Part shown: in pieces, positions 54,754-63,476 of the stretch | Layout: every line of letters starts with the position of its first letter | Position numbering within the stretch: position 1 is the first letter of the stretch | Assembly (NCBI GenBank): GCA_021151695.1 | Contig: JAGKWU010000020.1 | Coordinates: 58,799 to 122,798 of the forward strand | DNA length: 64,000 nucleotides | Direction of reading: 5' to 3' | Origin: Cellvibrionaceae bacterium | GTDB taxonomy: Bacteria > Pseudomonadota > Gammaproteobacteria > Pseudomonadales > Cellvibrionaceae | The notes under the pieces: model-generated | What the model saw: the letters and a program-made list of their open reading frames with translations, nothing else | Database searches by the model: none | What the model was told of the DNA's origin: nothing | Made by a program: the position numbers and the translations under genes

Positions 54754-55110
54754 ATGCGTGGTAAATTATTAGCAGTGATCATTGTATTATCTCAGGGGAT
54801 TCAAGCAGATCAGTCCGGTGCTCCAACGACGAATCCTGCTGCTATTAATGAGAGAGTATTGCGCACTAATGCCGCGCTCAAAAGCTACAACGAAGAATAT
54901 CTTCCAAAGCCCCAGCATAAAGCCTTTGCGCAGTCCCCCGAAGGGGCCTGGAGCTGGAGAGGCGACCGGGTAACGGTGGAGATGGCAATAGACGATGCAT
55001 TGGCTTCCTGTAATAAAAGTCTGAGGAAAAACGAGTTGCCTTGTGAAATCCTAAACGTTGATGGCGAGTGGGTAACACCCAAGAAGTCAGTTTCCAAAGC
55101 CGGTGAATAG
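54754..55110 (+). CDS. Small exported protein of unknown function
   Basis: A 118-residue protein with an N-terminal signal peptide (MRGKLLAVIIVLSQGIQA). A conserved-looking C-terminal half reads VEMAIDDALASCNKS...LPCEILNVDGEWVTP with two cysteines, possibly a disulfide. No function is recognised. It lies between ribE and ribBA, 35 bases after ribE and 18 bases before ribBA, so it is probably co-transcribed. Confidence 0.6.
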   Translation: MRGKLLAVIIVLSQGIQADQSGAPTTNPAAINERVLRTNAALKSYNEEYLPKPQHKAFAQSPEGAWSWRGDRVTVEMAIDDALASCNKSLRKNELPCEILNVDGEWVTPKKSVSKAGE

Positions 55111-55128
55111 CCTTTAATGAGAAAAGAT

Positions 55129-56244
55129 ATGCAACTCAATACCATAGAAGAACTGATCGAGGATATGCGCCACGGCAAGATGGTTATCCTGATGGATGAC
55201 GAAGACCGTGAGAACGAAGGCGACCTGATTATGGTCGCTGAGCAGGTGCGTCCCGAAGACATCAACTTTATGGCCACCCACGCGCGTGGCCTGATTTGCC
55301 TGACGCTCACTCCCGAACGCTGTAAACAACTGGATTTGCCCTTGATGGTGACGGACAACAAGTCCCAACACACCACCAATTTCACTGTATCTATTGAGGC
55401 CGCTGAAGGTGTGAGCACAGGTATTTCCGCCGCTGACCGCGCCCTTACTGTACGTGCCGCCGTGCGTCACGATGCCAAGGCCAGCGACATAGTCCAGCCC
55501 GGCCATATATTCCCGCTTATGAGCCAACCTGGCGGCGTTATGAGCCGCGCCGGCCATACGGAAGCCGGCTGCGACCTGGCCCGTTTGGCGGGATACGAGC
55601 CAGCGGCGGTGATTGTTGAAGTCATGAATCCCGACGGAACCATGGCTCGCCGCGCCGACCTCGAAGCATTTGCCGAGCAACATGGCTTGAAAATCGGTAC
55701 CATTGCCGACCTTATCCACTACCGTGCCACCAAAGAGAAAACTGTAGCCTGCATCAACACCCGCAAAGTAGAGACGCTCTACGGCGAATTTGACCTGCAC
55801 ACCTACAAAGACCTGGCTCGTGGCGATCTGCACTTTGTGATGGTAAAAGGCGAGATTACCGCTGAGCCAACGCTGGTTCGTGTGCATGTGATGGATCTGG
55901 CGCGCGACATTTTAAGCCTGCAGCGCCCCTCGATCGCTGGCGGCAAAGGCTGGACTTACCAGCAAGCGCTCCAGCGCGTAAGTGAAGAAGGTAAAGGCGT
56001 AGTGCTGCTGATTTGCCACGACGAATCTACCAGCGAGGTGGAAGAGAGTATTGATTGGCTACTCTCCGGCAAACAACAGCGCCGCAGCCCCGAAGTGCTC
56101 TATAAGCAAGTGGGCACCGGCTCGCAAATATTGCGCGACCTGGGTGTACGCAAAATGCGTGTGATGTCCGCCCCCATGCGCTACTCGGCGCTGTCCGGTT
56201 TTGACCTGGAAGTGGTGGATTACGTTTGCCCGAGTGCGGGTTAA
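55129..56244 (+). CDS. ribBA: 3,4-dihydroxy-2-butanone-4-phosphate synthase with degenerate GTP cyclohydrolase II-like domain
   Basis: A 371-residue protein. The N-terminal synthase domain (1-200) is intact (MDDEDRENEGDL, SRAGHTEAGCDLARLAG) and makes the four-carbon unit of riboflavin from ribulose-5-phosphate. The C-terminal half (about 205-371) has the fold of GTP cyclohydrolase II but lacks the zinc cysteines (VRVHVMDLARDIL where active enzymes have SECLTGD...CDCG). A complete ribA at 59401 supplies that activity. ATG 55117 is an alternative start; 55129 has GAGAAAAG upstream. Confidence 0.92.
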   Translation: MQLNTIEELIEDMRHGKMVILMDDEDRENEGDLIMVAEQVRPEDINFMATHARGLICLTLTPERCKQLDLPLMVTDNKSQHTTNFTVSIEAAEGVSTGISAADRALTVRAAVRHDAKASDIVQPGHIFPLMSQPGGVMSRAGHTEAGCDLARLAGYEPAAVIVEVMNPDGTMARRADLEAFAEQHGLKIGTIADLIHYRATKEKTVACINTRKVETLYGEFDLHTYKDLARGDLHFVMVKGEITAEPTLVRVHVMDLARDILSLQRPSIAGGKGWTYQQALQRVSEEGKGVVLLICHDESTSEVEESIDWLLSGKQQRRSPEVLYKQVGTGSQILRDLGVRKMRVMSAPMRYSALSGFDLEVVDYVCPSAG

Positions 56245-56247
56245 AAA

Positions 56248-56339
56248 CGTAGGTTGGCGGTAAGCGAAGCGCACCCCAACAAATCAGACTCGGAAAGAAT
56301 ACAAATGTTGGGGTGCGCTACGCTTACCGCCAACCTACG
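56248..56339. repeat. Palindromic intergenic repeat of a second family
   Basis: CGTAGGTTGGCGGTAAGCGA... (56248-56281) is repeated inverted at 56306-56339 with one mismatch in 34, separated by 24 bases. It is unrelated to the GGATCCAG family at 30484, 44674 and 60017. It lies between ribBA and ribH and could form a long hairpin in the mRNA. Confidence 0.85.
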
Positions 56340-56372
56340 CAAAACTTTTTTGAATGGTTACAGAGAAAAATT

Positions 56373-56840
56373 ATGAGCATCAAAGTTATCGAAGGAAATT
56401 TCGCTGCTTCCAAAGGCAAGTACGCATTGATCGTTAGCCGCTGGAACAGTTTTGTGGTTGAGAGCCTGAAAGAAGGGGCATTGGATACACTGCGTCGCCA
56501 TGGTATCCCTGATGAAAATGTCACGATTTATTACGCACCGGGCGCGTTCGAATTCCCACTGGTTGCGCAAAAAATCGCAGCTAAAAAACAATTTGATGCA
56601 ATCATTGCGCTGGGTGCAGTGATTCGCGGTGGCACGCCACACTTTGATTATGTTGCGGGCGAATGCACCAAAGGTTTGGCGCAAGTGTCGCTTAACTATG
56701 ATGTCCCTGTAACCTTCGGTGTGCTGACAGTCGATTCCATCGAACAAGCTATCGAACGCTCCGGCACTAAAGCGGGCAATAAAGGCGTTGAAGCAGCTTC
56801 CACCGCCTTGGAAATGGTTTCCCTTATCGGAAATATCTAA
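56373..56840 (+). CDS. ribH: 6,7-dimethyl-8-ribityllumazine synthase
   Basis: A 155-residue enzyme giving the lumazine used by riboflavin synthase. Motifs are IVSRWNSFVVESL, YAPGAFEFPLVAQK, ALGAVIRGGTPHFDYVAGE and FGVLTVDSIEQA. ATG 56373 is the family start; the extension to 56313 lies in the repeat. Confidence 0.96.
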   Translation: MSIKVIEGNFAASKGKYALIVSRWNSFVVESLKEGALDTLRRHGIPDENVTIYYAPGAFEFPLVAQKIAAKKQFDAIIALGAVIRGGTPHFDYVAGECTKGLAQVSLNYDVPVTFGVLTVDSIEQAIERSGTKAGNKGVEAASTALEMVSLIGNI

Positions 56841-56855
56841 TCAGGAAATGAATCC

Positions 56856-57242
56856 ATGAATGCAAAAGGGATCTTTCGTTCGACTTGTCACTGCGGTGCC
56901 GTAGAGTTGCAGTTGAATTTACCCAACGGCCTCGAGGAGCTGCGCCGCTGTGACTGTTCCATGTGTCGACGCCGCGGCGCCATAGTGGCCTCGGTAACAC
57001 TGGATAATTTAAAAGTCGTAAAAGGCGAAGATAAATTGAGCTTGTATCAATTTAATACCATGGTCGCCAAACATTTTTTCTGCGCTGTGTGCGGGATTTA
57101 TACCCATCACCAGCGCCGTTCCAACCCACATCTATACGGATTCAATGTGGCTTGTGTTGAAGGAGTTGATCCCTACGCGCTGGGTGAAATCCCGGTAATG
57201 GATGGTGTAAATCACCCTTGTGATGGACAGCAATCCGTGTGA
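56856..57242 (+). CDS. GFA/CENP-V-family zinc-binding protein
   Basis: A 128-residue protein with the CENP-V/GFA zinc fold: STCHCGAVEL, CDCSMCRRRGAI and FFCAVCGIYTHHQ supply the cysteines. Some relatives are annotated as glutathione-dependent formaldehyde-activating enzymes; the role here is unknown. It sits between ribH and nusB (15 bases after ribH), an unusual insertion in this otherwise conserved order. Confidence 0.8.
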   Translation: MNAKGIFRSTCHCGAVELQLNLPNGLEELRRCDCSMCRRRGAIVASVTLDNLKVVKGEDKLSLYQFNTMVAKHFFCAVCGIYTHHQRRSNPHLYGFNVACVEGVDPYALGEIPVMDGVNHPCDGQQSV

Positions 57243-57331
57243 CAGGAAGTGGCTTTCGAACGTAAATATTTCCGTGTGGCTGAATTTATCCGCCTCAGTT
57301 CTTTATCAGTATTTGTTTCAGGTAATAGCTC

Positions 57332-57805
57332 ATGACCAATCAAAATGCCCCCATCAGCAAAAGTGCACTGGCAGCCACTCGTCGTATGGCTCGTCACTAC
57401 GCCATGCAAGCGCTTTATCAATGGCAGATGGCCGGCTCCAGCCTCAATGCAATTGAGGCGGAATTCCGTGTCGACAACGACATGGGTAATGTGGATGTGG
57501 GTTATTTCCACGAAGTATTGCACGGTGTGCCCGAACATCTTGAAGAGATAGAGGCAACCTTTGCGCCTTTCCTGGTGGAGCGCTCTCTCTCCGAGTTGGA
57601 CCCCATCACCCAAGCGCTGCTGCGTTTGGCAACTTACGAATTTAAATTCCGTATCGATGTTCCTTACAAGGTTGTTATCAACGAAGCTGTATCCCTCGCC
57701 AAAAAATTTGGTGCTGAAGACAGCCACAAATTTATCAACGGTGTGCTCGATAAAACCGCTGAAGTTACTCGCGCACTAGAAGTGAAAGCTGAACGCTCCA
57801 ACTAA
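57332..57805 (+). CDS. nusB: Transcription antitermination factor NusB
   Basis: A 157-residue RNA-binding protein of the rRNA antitermination complex: RRMARHYAMQALYQWQMAG, FAPFLVERSLSELDPITQAL, LRLATYEF, INEAVSLAKKFGAEDSHKFING. Standard place, after ribH and before thiL. Confidence 0.95.
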   Translation: MTNQNAPISKSALAATRRMARHYAMQALYQWQMAGSSLNAIEAEFRVDNDMGNVDVGYFHEVLHGVPEHLEEIEATFAPFLVERSLSELDPITQALLRLATYEFKFRIDVPYKVVINEAVSLAKKFGAEDSHKFINGVLDKTAEVTRALEVKAERSN

Positions 57806-57822
57806 GTCTTTGTTGAATACCC

Positions 57823-58812
57823 ATGAATGAGTTTCAGCTGATCCAGCGTTTTTTTCGTGATGCACAGGCCGACCTGATGCTGACGGAAAAAGCGCAAGCG
57901 AGCGTTGTTCTGGGGATTGGCGACGACTGTGCGCTCCTACAGTTGCCAGAGGGTAAACAGCTGGCAATTTCAGTGGATACCCTGGTGTCCGACGTGCACT
58001 TTCCTGCGGACGCTGCTGCAGACGATATTGCCGAGCGTGCGCTGCGCACTAACCTGAGCGATCTTGCTGCTATGGGAGCTGAGCCTTTGTGGTTTACTCT
58101 GGCACTTACGCTACCAAAAAATTCTGTCTACGTCAGTGAAGACTGGCTGCGCAATTTCAGCCGCGGTTTGTTTCGTACAGCTAACCAGTATGAAATCCCC
58201 TTGGTGGGTGGCGACACTACCTCTGGCAGCTTAAGTATCACCATTCAAGTGATGGGGGCAGTGCAGCCACATCACGCGCTTCGTCGAGATGGTGCAAACA
58301 TCGGCGATTTTGTGTGCGTCACTAATTATGTTGGCGATGGGGCGGCGGCATTGGCGGTGATCCAGCAAAAATTATCCTTGGGTGATGAGCAGGAAAAATA
58401 TTTGCGTAATCGCTTTTATCGTCCCACACCGCGTTTGCAAGAGTCTGAATTGTTGCGTGGTATTGCCAGCGCGGCGCTGGATATTTCCGACGGCCTAGTT
58501 GCCGATCTTAATCACATTTGTGAAGCCAGTGATCTGGGGGCGATTATCGATGTGGAAAATCTGCCTTTGTCGCCAGCATTGCAAGCGGTAAGCAATCTTG
58601 ACCAGGCGCGTCGCTGGGCGTTGAGCGGCGGTGATGACTACGAATTATGCTTTACGGTATCGCCGGAAAAAATGCCTGAGCTGGCCATGCTGATTGCCCA
58701 GGGCAAGATTTCTGCAACAGTGGTTGGCGAAATGGTTGCCGGAGCAGGTGTGGAATGCCAATTAAACGGCGACTTATTTGAATTGCAACATCAAGGCTAT
58801 CAGCACTTTTAA
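57823..58812 (+). CDS. thiL: Thiamine-monophosphate kinase
   Basis: A 329-residue ATP-dependent enzyme making thiamine pyrophosphate. Motifs are LGIGDDCALL, ISVDTLVSDVHFP, RTNLSDLAAMGAEPLW, LVGGDTTSG, ALDISDGLVADLNHI and LSGGDDYELCFTV. It ends one base before pgpA. Confidence 0.95.
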   Translation: MNEFQLIQRFFRDAQADLMLTEKAQASVVLGIGDDCALLQLPEGKQLAISVDTLVSDVHFPADAAADDIAERALRTNLSDLAAMGAEPLWFTLALTLPKNSVYVSEDWLRNFSRGLFRTANQYEIPLVGGDTTSGSLSITIQVMGAVQPHHALRRDGANIGDFVCVTNYVGDGAAALAVIQQKLSLGDEQEKYLRNRFYRPTPRLQESELLRGIASAALDISDGLVADLNHICEASDLGAIIDVENLPLSPALQAVSNLDQARRWALSGGDDYELCFTVSPEKMPELAMLIAQGKISATVVGEMVAGAGVECQLNGDLFELQHQGYQHF

Positions 58813-58813
58813 T

Positions 58814-59308
58814 ATGAAAGCGAAGAATCCCAGTTTTAAAGAGCTGCTGCAAAACCCCGATCATCTTTTTGCTTTCGGTTTTGGCAGCGGCCTGGCTCCC
58901 AAAGCGCCGGGTACATTTGGCACGCTCGCCGCTGTGCCTGTGTTCTGGTTGATTCAGGATTTGTCCTGGCCAGTGTATGTGAGTTGGTTATTGGTAACCT
59001 TTGCGCTGGGCGTTTATTGGTGTGATCGCTCCTCAAAAAAATTGGGCGTACATGATCACGGCGGCATTGTTTGGGATGAGTTGGTCGGCTATTGGATCAC
59101 CATGTTCCTGGCACCCAAAGGCTGGACGTGGATGCTGATTGGCTTTGTGCTCTTTCGCTTTTTTGATGTGATAAAACCTTGGCCCATCGGCTGGCTGGAT
59201 CGTAAAGTCAGTGGCGGTTTCGGCATTATGATTGATGATGTGCTTGCGGGTATCTATGCGTTTGTCGTGTTACAAGCCTGCGTTCATTTTTGCCCGGCTG
59301 TCCTGTAG
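58814..59308 (+). CDS. pgpA: Phosphatidylglycerophosphatase A
   Basis: A 164-residue inner-membrane phosphatase of phosphatidylglycerol synthesis. Motifs are FGFGSGLAPKAPGTFGTLAA, HDHGGIVWDELVGYWITMF and FDVIKPWPIGWLDRKVSGGF-type C-terminal region. The start is ATG 58814, just after the thiL stop; the ORF back to 58778 overlaps thiL. Confidence 0.93.
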   Translation: MKAKNPSFKELLQNPDHLFAFGFGSGLAPKAPGTFGTLAAVPVFWLIQDLSWPVYVSWLLVTFALGVYWCDRSSKKLGVHDHGGIVWDELVGYWITMFLAPKGWTWMLIGFVLFRFFDVIKPWPIGWLDRKVSGGFGIMIDDVLAGIYAFVVLQACVHFCPAVL

Positions 59309-59400
59309 TTGTAAGTTTAGGTGTAAATCGAAAAGCCGCTTGTGAGGCAAAGAGCCTGCAAGAAATGTGATAAGGTTTTTCAATATTGTGAGGTCATAGC

Positions 59401-60003
59401 GTGACAATCCAATTTATCCAATCCTGCAAATTGCCAACACCTTTTGGCATGTTTGTGATGCATGGTTTTGCTGACGACCAAACAGAAAAAGAGCATGTGG
59501 TACTGACCATGGGCGATATCAGCGGCGATGAGCCGCTGCTGGCTCGCATTCACTCGGAATGTCTCACAGGTGACGGCCTGTTCAGTTTACGCTGCGACTG
59601 CGGCCCGCAGTTACAAGCTGCCATGCACAAGATTGGTGTAGTGGGGCGGGGCGTTATTTTTTATTTGCGCCAGGAAGGTCGTGGTATTGGTTTGATCAAT
59701 AAAATCCGCGCCTATGCATTGCAAGATTGCGGCGCTGATACAGTAGAAGCTAACGAGCAGTTGGGCTTTGGTGCTGATATGCGTGATTACAGCATACTCA
59801 AACCCATGCTTGAGCATTTGCAAATTAAATCCCTGAAATTGCTTACTAACAATCCGCGTAAAGTAAAAGCCTTGCAAGATATGGGCATTAATGTGGTGGA
59901 GCGTCTGCCGCACCAGACGGGGCGTAATCCCCACAACTCCAAATATCTTGAAACCAAACAGGGCAAGCTTGGCCATTTGTTTGGTGATGACGAAGACAAT
60001 TAA
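59401..60003 (+). CDS. ribA: GTP cyclohydrolase II
   Basis: A 200-residue enzyme for the first step of the riboflavin pathway. The zinc and catalytic motif is complete (HSECLTGDGLFSLRCDCGPQ), followed by LRQEGRGIGLINKIRAYALQ and LLTNNPRKVKAL. It begins with GTG at 59401 and stands 92 bases after pgpA. Its presence explains why the second half of the ribBA product can have lost activity. Confidence 0.96.
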   Translation: MTIQFIQSCKLPTPFGMFVMHGFADDQTEKEHVVLTMGDISGDEPLLARIHSECLTGDGLFSLRCDCGPQLQAAMHKIGVVGRGVIFYLRQEGRGIGLINKIRAYALQDCGADTVEANEQLGFGADMRDYSILKPMLEHLQIKSLKLLTNNPRKVKALQDMGINVVERLPHQTGRNPHNSKYLETKQGKLGHLFGDDEDN

Positions 60004-60016
60004 TAGTTAAGTAATT

Positions 60017-60086
60017 GTCATGCCCGCAGGGCATCCAGCGCCTTGAAAAGGCTGTTAAAGGCTCTGGATCCCCCTGCGGGGATGAC
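60017..60086. repeat. Palindromic intergenic repeat, third copy
   Basis: GTCATGCCCGCAGGGCATCC at 60017 onward, ending CAGCGCCTT, pairs imperfectly with AAAGGCTCTGGATCC...GGGGATGAC at 60057-60086. It belongs to the family at 30484 and 44674, and lies between ribA and dapB. Confidence 0.8.
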
Positions 60087-60147
60087 GACTCACCGTAAAA
60101 CGATATTGATGTGATATTTGACGTCGCATCCCAAAAGAGATAAATCA

Positions 60148-60954
60148 ATGACCACAAGAATCGCAATCGCCGGTGCCGCCGGCCGTATGGGCAAAGCCCT
60201 GATCACCGCCACCCAGGCGAATCCACAAGCCACTTTAACTGGCGCAACCGTGCGTCCTACCAGCAGTTTGGTTGGTGTAGACATTGGTGAGTTTGGTGGC
60301 GTAGGTAAGCTCGATGTAAAAATCGTCGGTGATATTACTGAAGCAGTTGAACACTTTGATGTGCTGATTGATTTCAGTTCGCCTGCAGCAACTCTGGCCA
60401 ATGTAAAAGTCTGCGCAGCACATAATAAACCCATCGTGGTGGGCACCACAGGTTTTAGCGATGCTGAAAAAGCGGAGCTTCTCGCGTATCAAGCGCAAAT
60501 TCCGTTGTTGCTCTCCGCCAACTTTTCTACCGGCGTAAACCTCTGCTTCAAATTGCTCGACATAGCTGCACGAGTGCTGGGCGATGAATACGATGTAGAA
60601 GTTTACGAGGCCCATCATCGCCACAAAGTGGATTCGCCATCTGGTACGGCGGTGCGTATGGGTGAAGTATTGGCAAATGCATTGGATCGCGATCTGAAAA
60701 AAGTGGCTGTCTATGGCCGCGAAGGCCAAATCGGTCCGCGTCCGCGCGACACCATCGGTTTTGCGACAGTGCGTGGTGGTGATGTAGTGGGTGATCACAC
60801 AGTGATGTTTATGGCAGACGGCGAGCGCGTTGAGATCACTCACAAAGCTTCCAGTCGTTTGGCGTTCGCCAATGGTGCCGTGCGTGCTGCCGTGTGGTTG
60901 CAGCAGCAAAAGTCCGGTCTGTTTGACATGCAGGATGTATTGGGTTTGCGTTAA
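60148..60954 (+). CDS. dapB: 4-hydroxy-tetrahydrodipicolinate reductase
   Basis: A 268-residue enzyme of lysine/diaminopimelate synthesis. Motifs are RIAIAGAAGRMGKALI (NADPH binding), LIDFSSPAATLANV, VVGTTGFSDAEK and YEAHHRHKVDSPSGTA (substrate site; Ser replaces the more usual Ala, still normal). ATG 60148 is the family start. Confidence 0.96.
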   Translation: MTTRIAIAGAAGRMGKALITATQANPQATLTGATVRPTSSLVGVDIGEFGGVGKLDVKIVGDITEAVEHFDVLIDFSSPAATLANVKVCAAHNKPIVVGTTGFSDAEKAELLAYQAQIPLLLSANFSTGVNLCFKLLDIAARVLGDEYDVEVYEAHHRHKVDSPSGTAVRMGEVLANALDRDLKKVAVYGREGQIGPRPRDTIGFATVRGGDVVGDHTVMFMADGERVEITHKASSRLAFANGAVRAAVWLQQQKSGLFDMQDVLGLR

Positions 60955-60993
60955 GTTTTCCAATAATAGGCAAATGTTAAAACAGGATTTTAT

Positions 60994-61926
60994 ATGGCCG
61001 GTTCAAGCCTCCTTTTATTGATTGATGATATTGCCGCTGCACTTGACGATGTAGCTGTTATGACCAAAGTCGCCGCCAAGAAAACGGCGGGTGTGTTGGG
61101 TGATGATCTTGCGCTCAATGCCGAGCAGGTTGCCGGCGTGCGAGCCGAGCGCGAATTGCCGGTGGTTTGGGCGGTTGCCAAAGGTTCTTTGGTTAATAAG
61201 GCGATTCTGGTTCCGGCGGCTTTGTTGATCTCGGCATTCATTCCCTGGCTGATTACACCTTTATTGATGTTAGGTGGTCTTTATCTGTGCTTCGAAGGCG
61301 TGGAGAAGATTGCTCATAAATTGTTGCACTCAGACGCTGAAGAAAAGGCTGAGCAGGATGATCTGAAAGCAGCACTACACAATCCCTATGTGGATATGGC
61401 TGAGTTTGAAAAAGAAAAAATCAAAGGTGCGATTCGTACTGATTTTGTGCTCTCGGCCGAAATTATCGTCATTACACTAGGTTCTGTTGCTCAAGCGGTG
61501 TTTTCTACTCAGGTGGCCGCGGTTATAGCAGTGGCTTTCATAATGACAGTTGGGGTCTATGGATTCGTAGCCCTGATTGTCAAGCTGGACGATATGGGGC
61601 TCTTCCTGTTGCGCAAAGAGCAGGGCGCTTTGCTTGGGCTTCAGCATGCTGTTGGCAAAGGGTTGCTGCTGACCGCTCCTCAGTTAATGAAATTACTCGC
61701 TCTGTTGGGGACTGTTGCCATGTTTCTGGTAGGTGGTGGCATTTTGGCTCACGGACTCCCTTTTATGCATGAGCTCACCCACAACTTTGAAGCGGCTGGT
61801 ACCCTTGTCGCAGGTCTGTGCAATATGGTGATTAACATCCTGCTTGGTATTCTGTCTGGGGCAGTAGTGCTCGCTATAGTGACAATAGGTGGGAAGCTGT
61901 TCAAATCCAAGCCGGCGAAACACTGA
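60994..61926 (+). CDS. DUF808 (YedI-like) membrane protein
   Basis: A 310-residue inner-membrane protein that starts MAGSSLLLLIDDIAAALDDVAVM and has DDLALNAEQVAGV, RELPVVWAVAKGSLVNKAIL and several helices in the C-terminal half. This is the DUF808/YedI family; function unknown. It stands 39 bases after dapB. Confidence 0.88.
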   Translation: MAGSSLLLLIDDIAAALDDVAVMTKVAAKKTAGVLGDDLALNAEQVAGVRAERELPVVWAVAKGSLVNKAILVPAALLISAFIPWLITPLLMLGGLYLCFEGVEKIAHKLLHSDAEEKAEQDDLKAALHNPYVDMAEFEKEKIKGAIRTDFVLSAEIIVITLGSVAQAVFSTQVAAVIAVAFIMTVGVYGFVALIVKLDDMGLFLLRKEQGALLGLQHAVGKGLLLTAPQLMKLLALLGTVAMFLVGGGILAHGLPFMHELTHNFEAAGTLVAGLCNMVINILLGILSGAVVLAIVTIGGKLFKSKPAKH

Positions 61927-62323
61927 TTCCAGTATCTGGGATAGTCCGGATTGCCTGAAAAAGGTGCAGGTCGCGTCACCTAAAGCCGAATTGGGCGAAT
62001 TTCCAATGGACACTGGGAGGCAACTCCCGTAGAATTCGCAGCCAGATCGCGCCCGGCACTGCCGCGCCCGGTTGCAGAATTCGAGACCCTTCTTTACGAA
62101 GAAGCGCGTCAAACCTAAAAAAGCGAGATGGGATCTGATTTCATCTCGCTTTTTTACAACCTGCAACCAGGTACTACTGTCACTTTTAGCCCTGAAACTC
62201 ATATCGCATTTCGCGCCTTTGTCTGTGCGACTGCCTTTTTGAGCCCAAAGAAAGTGAACGGCAAGTGGATGGTGTCGCCACAGCTTTACGATTTAAAACC
62301 ACTGCCAAACCCAGGAGGTTGAC
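61927..62323. other. Region upstream of carA with terminator and leader
   Basis: A 397-base stretch after the DUF808 gene. The first part contains short GC-rich and AGAATTCG-type palindromic bits, then a strong terminator at 62117-62155, then about 168 bases to carA that should hold its promoter or leader. A 64-codon open frame there lacks coding character. Confidence 0.5.
62117..62155 (+). terminator. Strong terminator upstream of carA
   Basis: AAAAAAGCGAGATG, 11-base loop, CATCTCGCTTTTTT. It is 190 bases after the DUF808 stop and 168 before carA, so it either ends the upstream unit or acts as an attenuator for carAB. Confidence 0.85.
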
Positions 62324-63475
62324 TTGATTACTCGGGACTCTACACCCGCGCTACTCGTGCTTGCAGACGGTAGTGTTTTCCGTGGTACCGCTATTGGTGC
62401 CGATGGCTTATCAGTAGGTGAGGTGGTGTTTAATACCGCTATTACCGGATACCAGGAAATCCTTACCGACCCGTCTTACGCACAACAGATTGTTACCCTC
62501 ACTTATCCCCATATCGGCAATACCGGTACCACCTTTGAAGATGCTGAATGCGAGCGCATCTGGGCTTCAGGCCTGGTAATTCGCGATCTGCCGCTGCTGG
62601 CCAGTAACTTCCGCAACGAACAAAGCCTGTCTGACTACCTCAAAGCGCGCAACGTTGTCGGCATCGCCGATATAGACACTCGTCGCTTGACTCGTCTGCT
62701 GCGCGACAAAGGTGCTCAAAACGGCGCAATTATCGCAGGTGACGAAGCTGGTACAGATGCCGGTTTGGCTAAAGCTCTCGAAGCTGCCAAAGCCTTCGGC
62801 GGTTTGAAAGGTCTGGATCTCGCCAAAGAAGTGACCGTTAGCCAAGCCTACAGCTGGGATGAAAGCAGCTGGGAGCTGGGTAAAGGTCACACCAAGCTCG
62901 AGGGAGCAAAAAAATTCAAAGTAGTTGCTTACGACTACGGTGTTAAGCGCAACATCCTGCGTATGCTGGCTGACCGCGACTGCGAACTCACTGTAGTTCC
63001 CGCCAAAACTACCGCTGCCGAAGTGCTGGCGATGAATCCCGATGGCGTGTTCCTGTCCAATGGCCCTGGTGATCCGGAGCCATGCACCTACGCCATAGAC
63101 GCCATTAAAGAAATTCTGGAAACCGATACCCCGGTATTCGGTATCTGCCTCGGCCACCAACTGTTGGCGTTGGCCTCTGGTGCCAAGACATTGAAGATGA
63201 AGTTCGGCCACCATGGCGGCAACCATCCGGTACAGGATCTGGACACCAAGCGCGTGATGATCACCGCCCAAAACCACGGTTTTGCGGTGGAAGAGGCGAG
63301 CCTGCCAGCTAACCTCAAAGCCACGCACAAGTCATTGTTTGATGGTTCCTTGCAAGGTATTCACCGCACCGACAAGCCGGCGTTCAGCTTCCAGGGCCAC
63401 CCTGAAGCTTCGCCAGGCCCGCACGACATTGCTTACCTCTTTGACCGCTTCATCAACCTGATGGAGGCGAAATAA
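62324..63475 (+). CDS. carA: Carbamoyl-phosphate synthase small (glutaminase) subunit
   Basis: A 383-residue glutamine amidotransferase subunit. N-terminal domain: LVLADGSVFRGTAIG, ITGYQEILTDPSYAQQIVT. The class I glutaminase domain has FGICLGHQLLAL (nucleophile Cys), KFGHHGGNHPVQD and FQGHPEASPGPHD (His, Glu). The start is TTG 62324, with a full AGGAGG nearby upstream; no ATG fits. It feeds arginine and pyrimidine synthesis with carB, which starts two bases after its stop. Confidence 0.96.
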   Translation: MITRDSTPALLVLADGSVFRGTAIGADGLSVGEVVFNTAITGYQEILTDPSYAQQIVTLTYPHIGNTGTTFEDAECERIWASGLVIRDLPLLASNFRNEQSLSDYLKARNVVGIADIDTRRLTRLLRDKGAQNGAIIAGDEAGTDAGLAKALEAAKAFGGLKGLDLAKEVTVSQAYSWDESSWELGKGHTKLEGAKKFKVVAYDYGVKRNILRMLADRDCELTVVPAKTTAAEVLAMNPDGVFLSNGPGDPEPCTYAIDAIKEILETDTPVFGICLGHQLLALASGAKTLKMKFGHHGGNHPVQDLDTKRVMITAQNHGFAVEEASLPANLKATHKSLFDGSLQGIHRTDKPAFSFQGHPEASPGPHDIAYLFDRFINLMEAK

Positions 63476-63476
63476 C

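Noticed and set aside
53936..55128. FMN riboswitch upstream of ribE or ribBA
   Set aside because: I looked for the conserved GGGGTGAAATTCCC and CCGGCGGT elements in the gaps and did not find them.
55114..55887. Long minus-strand open frame (257 codons) across ribBA
   Set aside because: It is antisense to a well-supported gene, has no ribosome-binding site or family resemblance, and arises from codon bias of the sense strand. The same holds for 62567-63328 across carA and 60235-60963 across dapB.
56248..56339. Insertion sequence remnant or attachment site
   Set aside because: Only an inverted repeat without transposase or target duplication is seen; a REP-like element is the simpler reading.
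61927..62116. tRNA or tRNA remnant upstream of carA
   Set aside because: GGTTGCAGAATTCGAGACC faintly recalls a T-arm, but no acceptor stem, anticodon arm or CCA end can be fitted.
62128..62322. Small gene between the terminator and carA
   Set aside because: The frame begins inside the terminator stem and has no recognisable product; more likely leader sequence.
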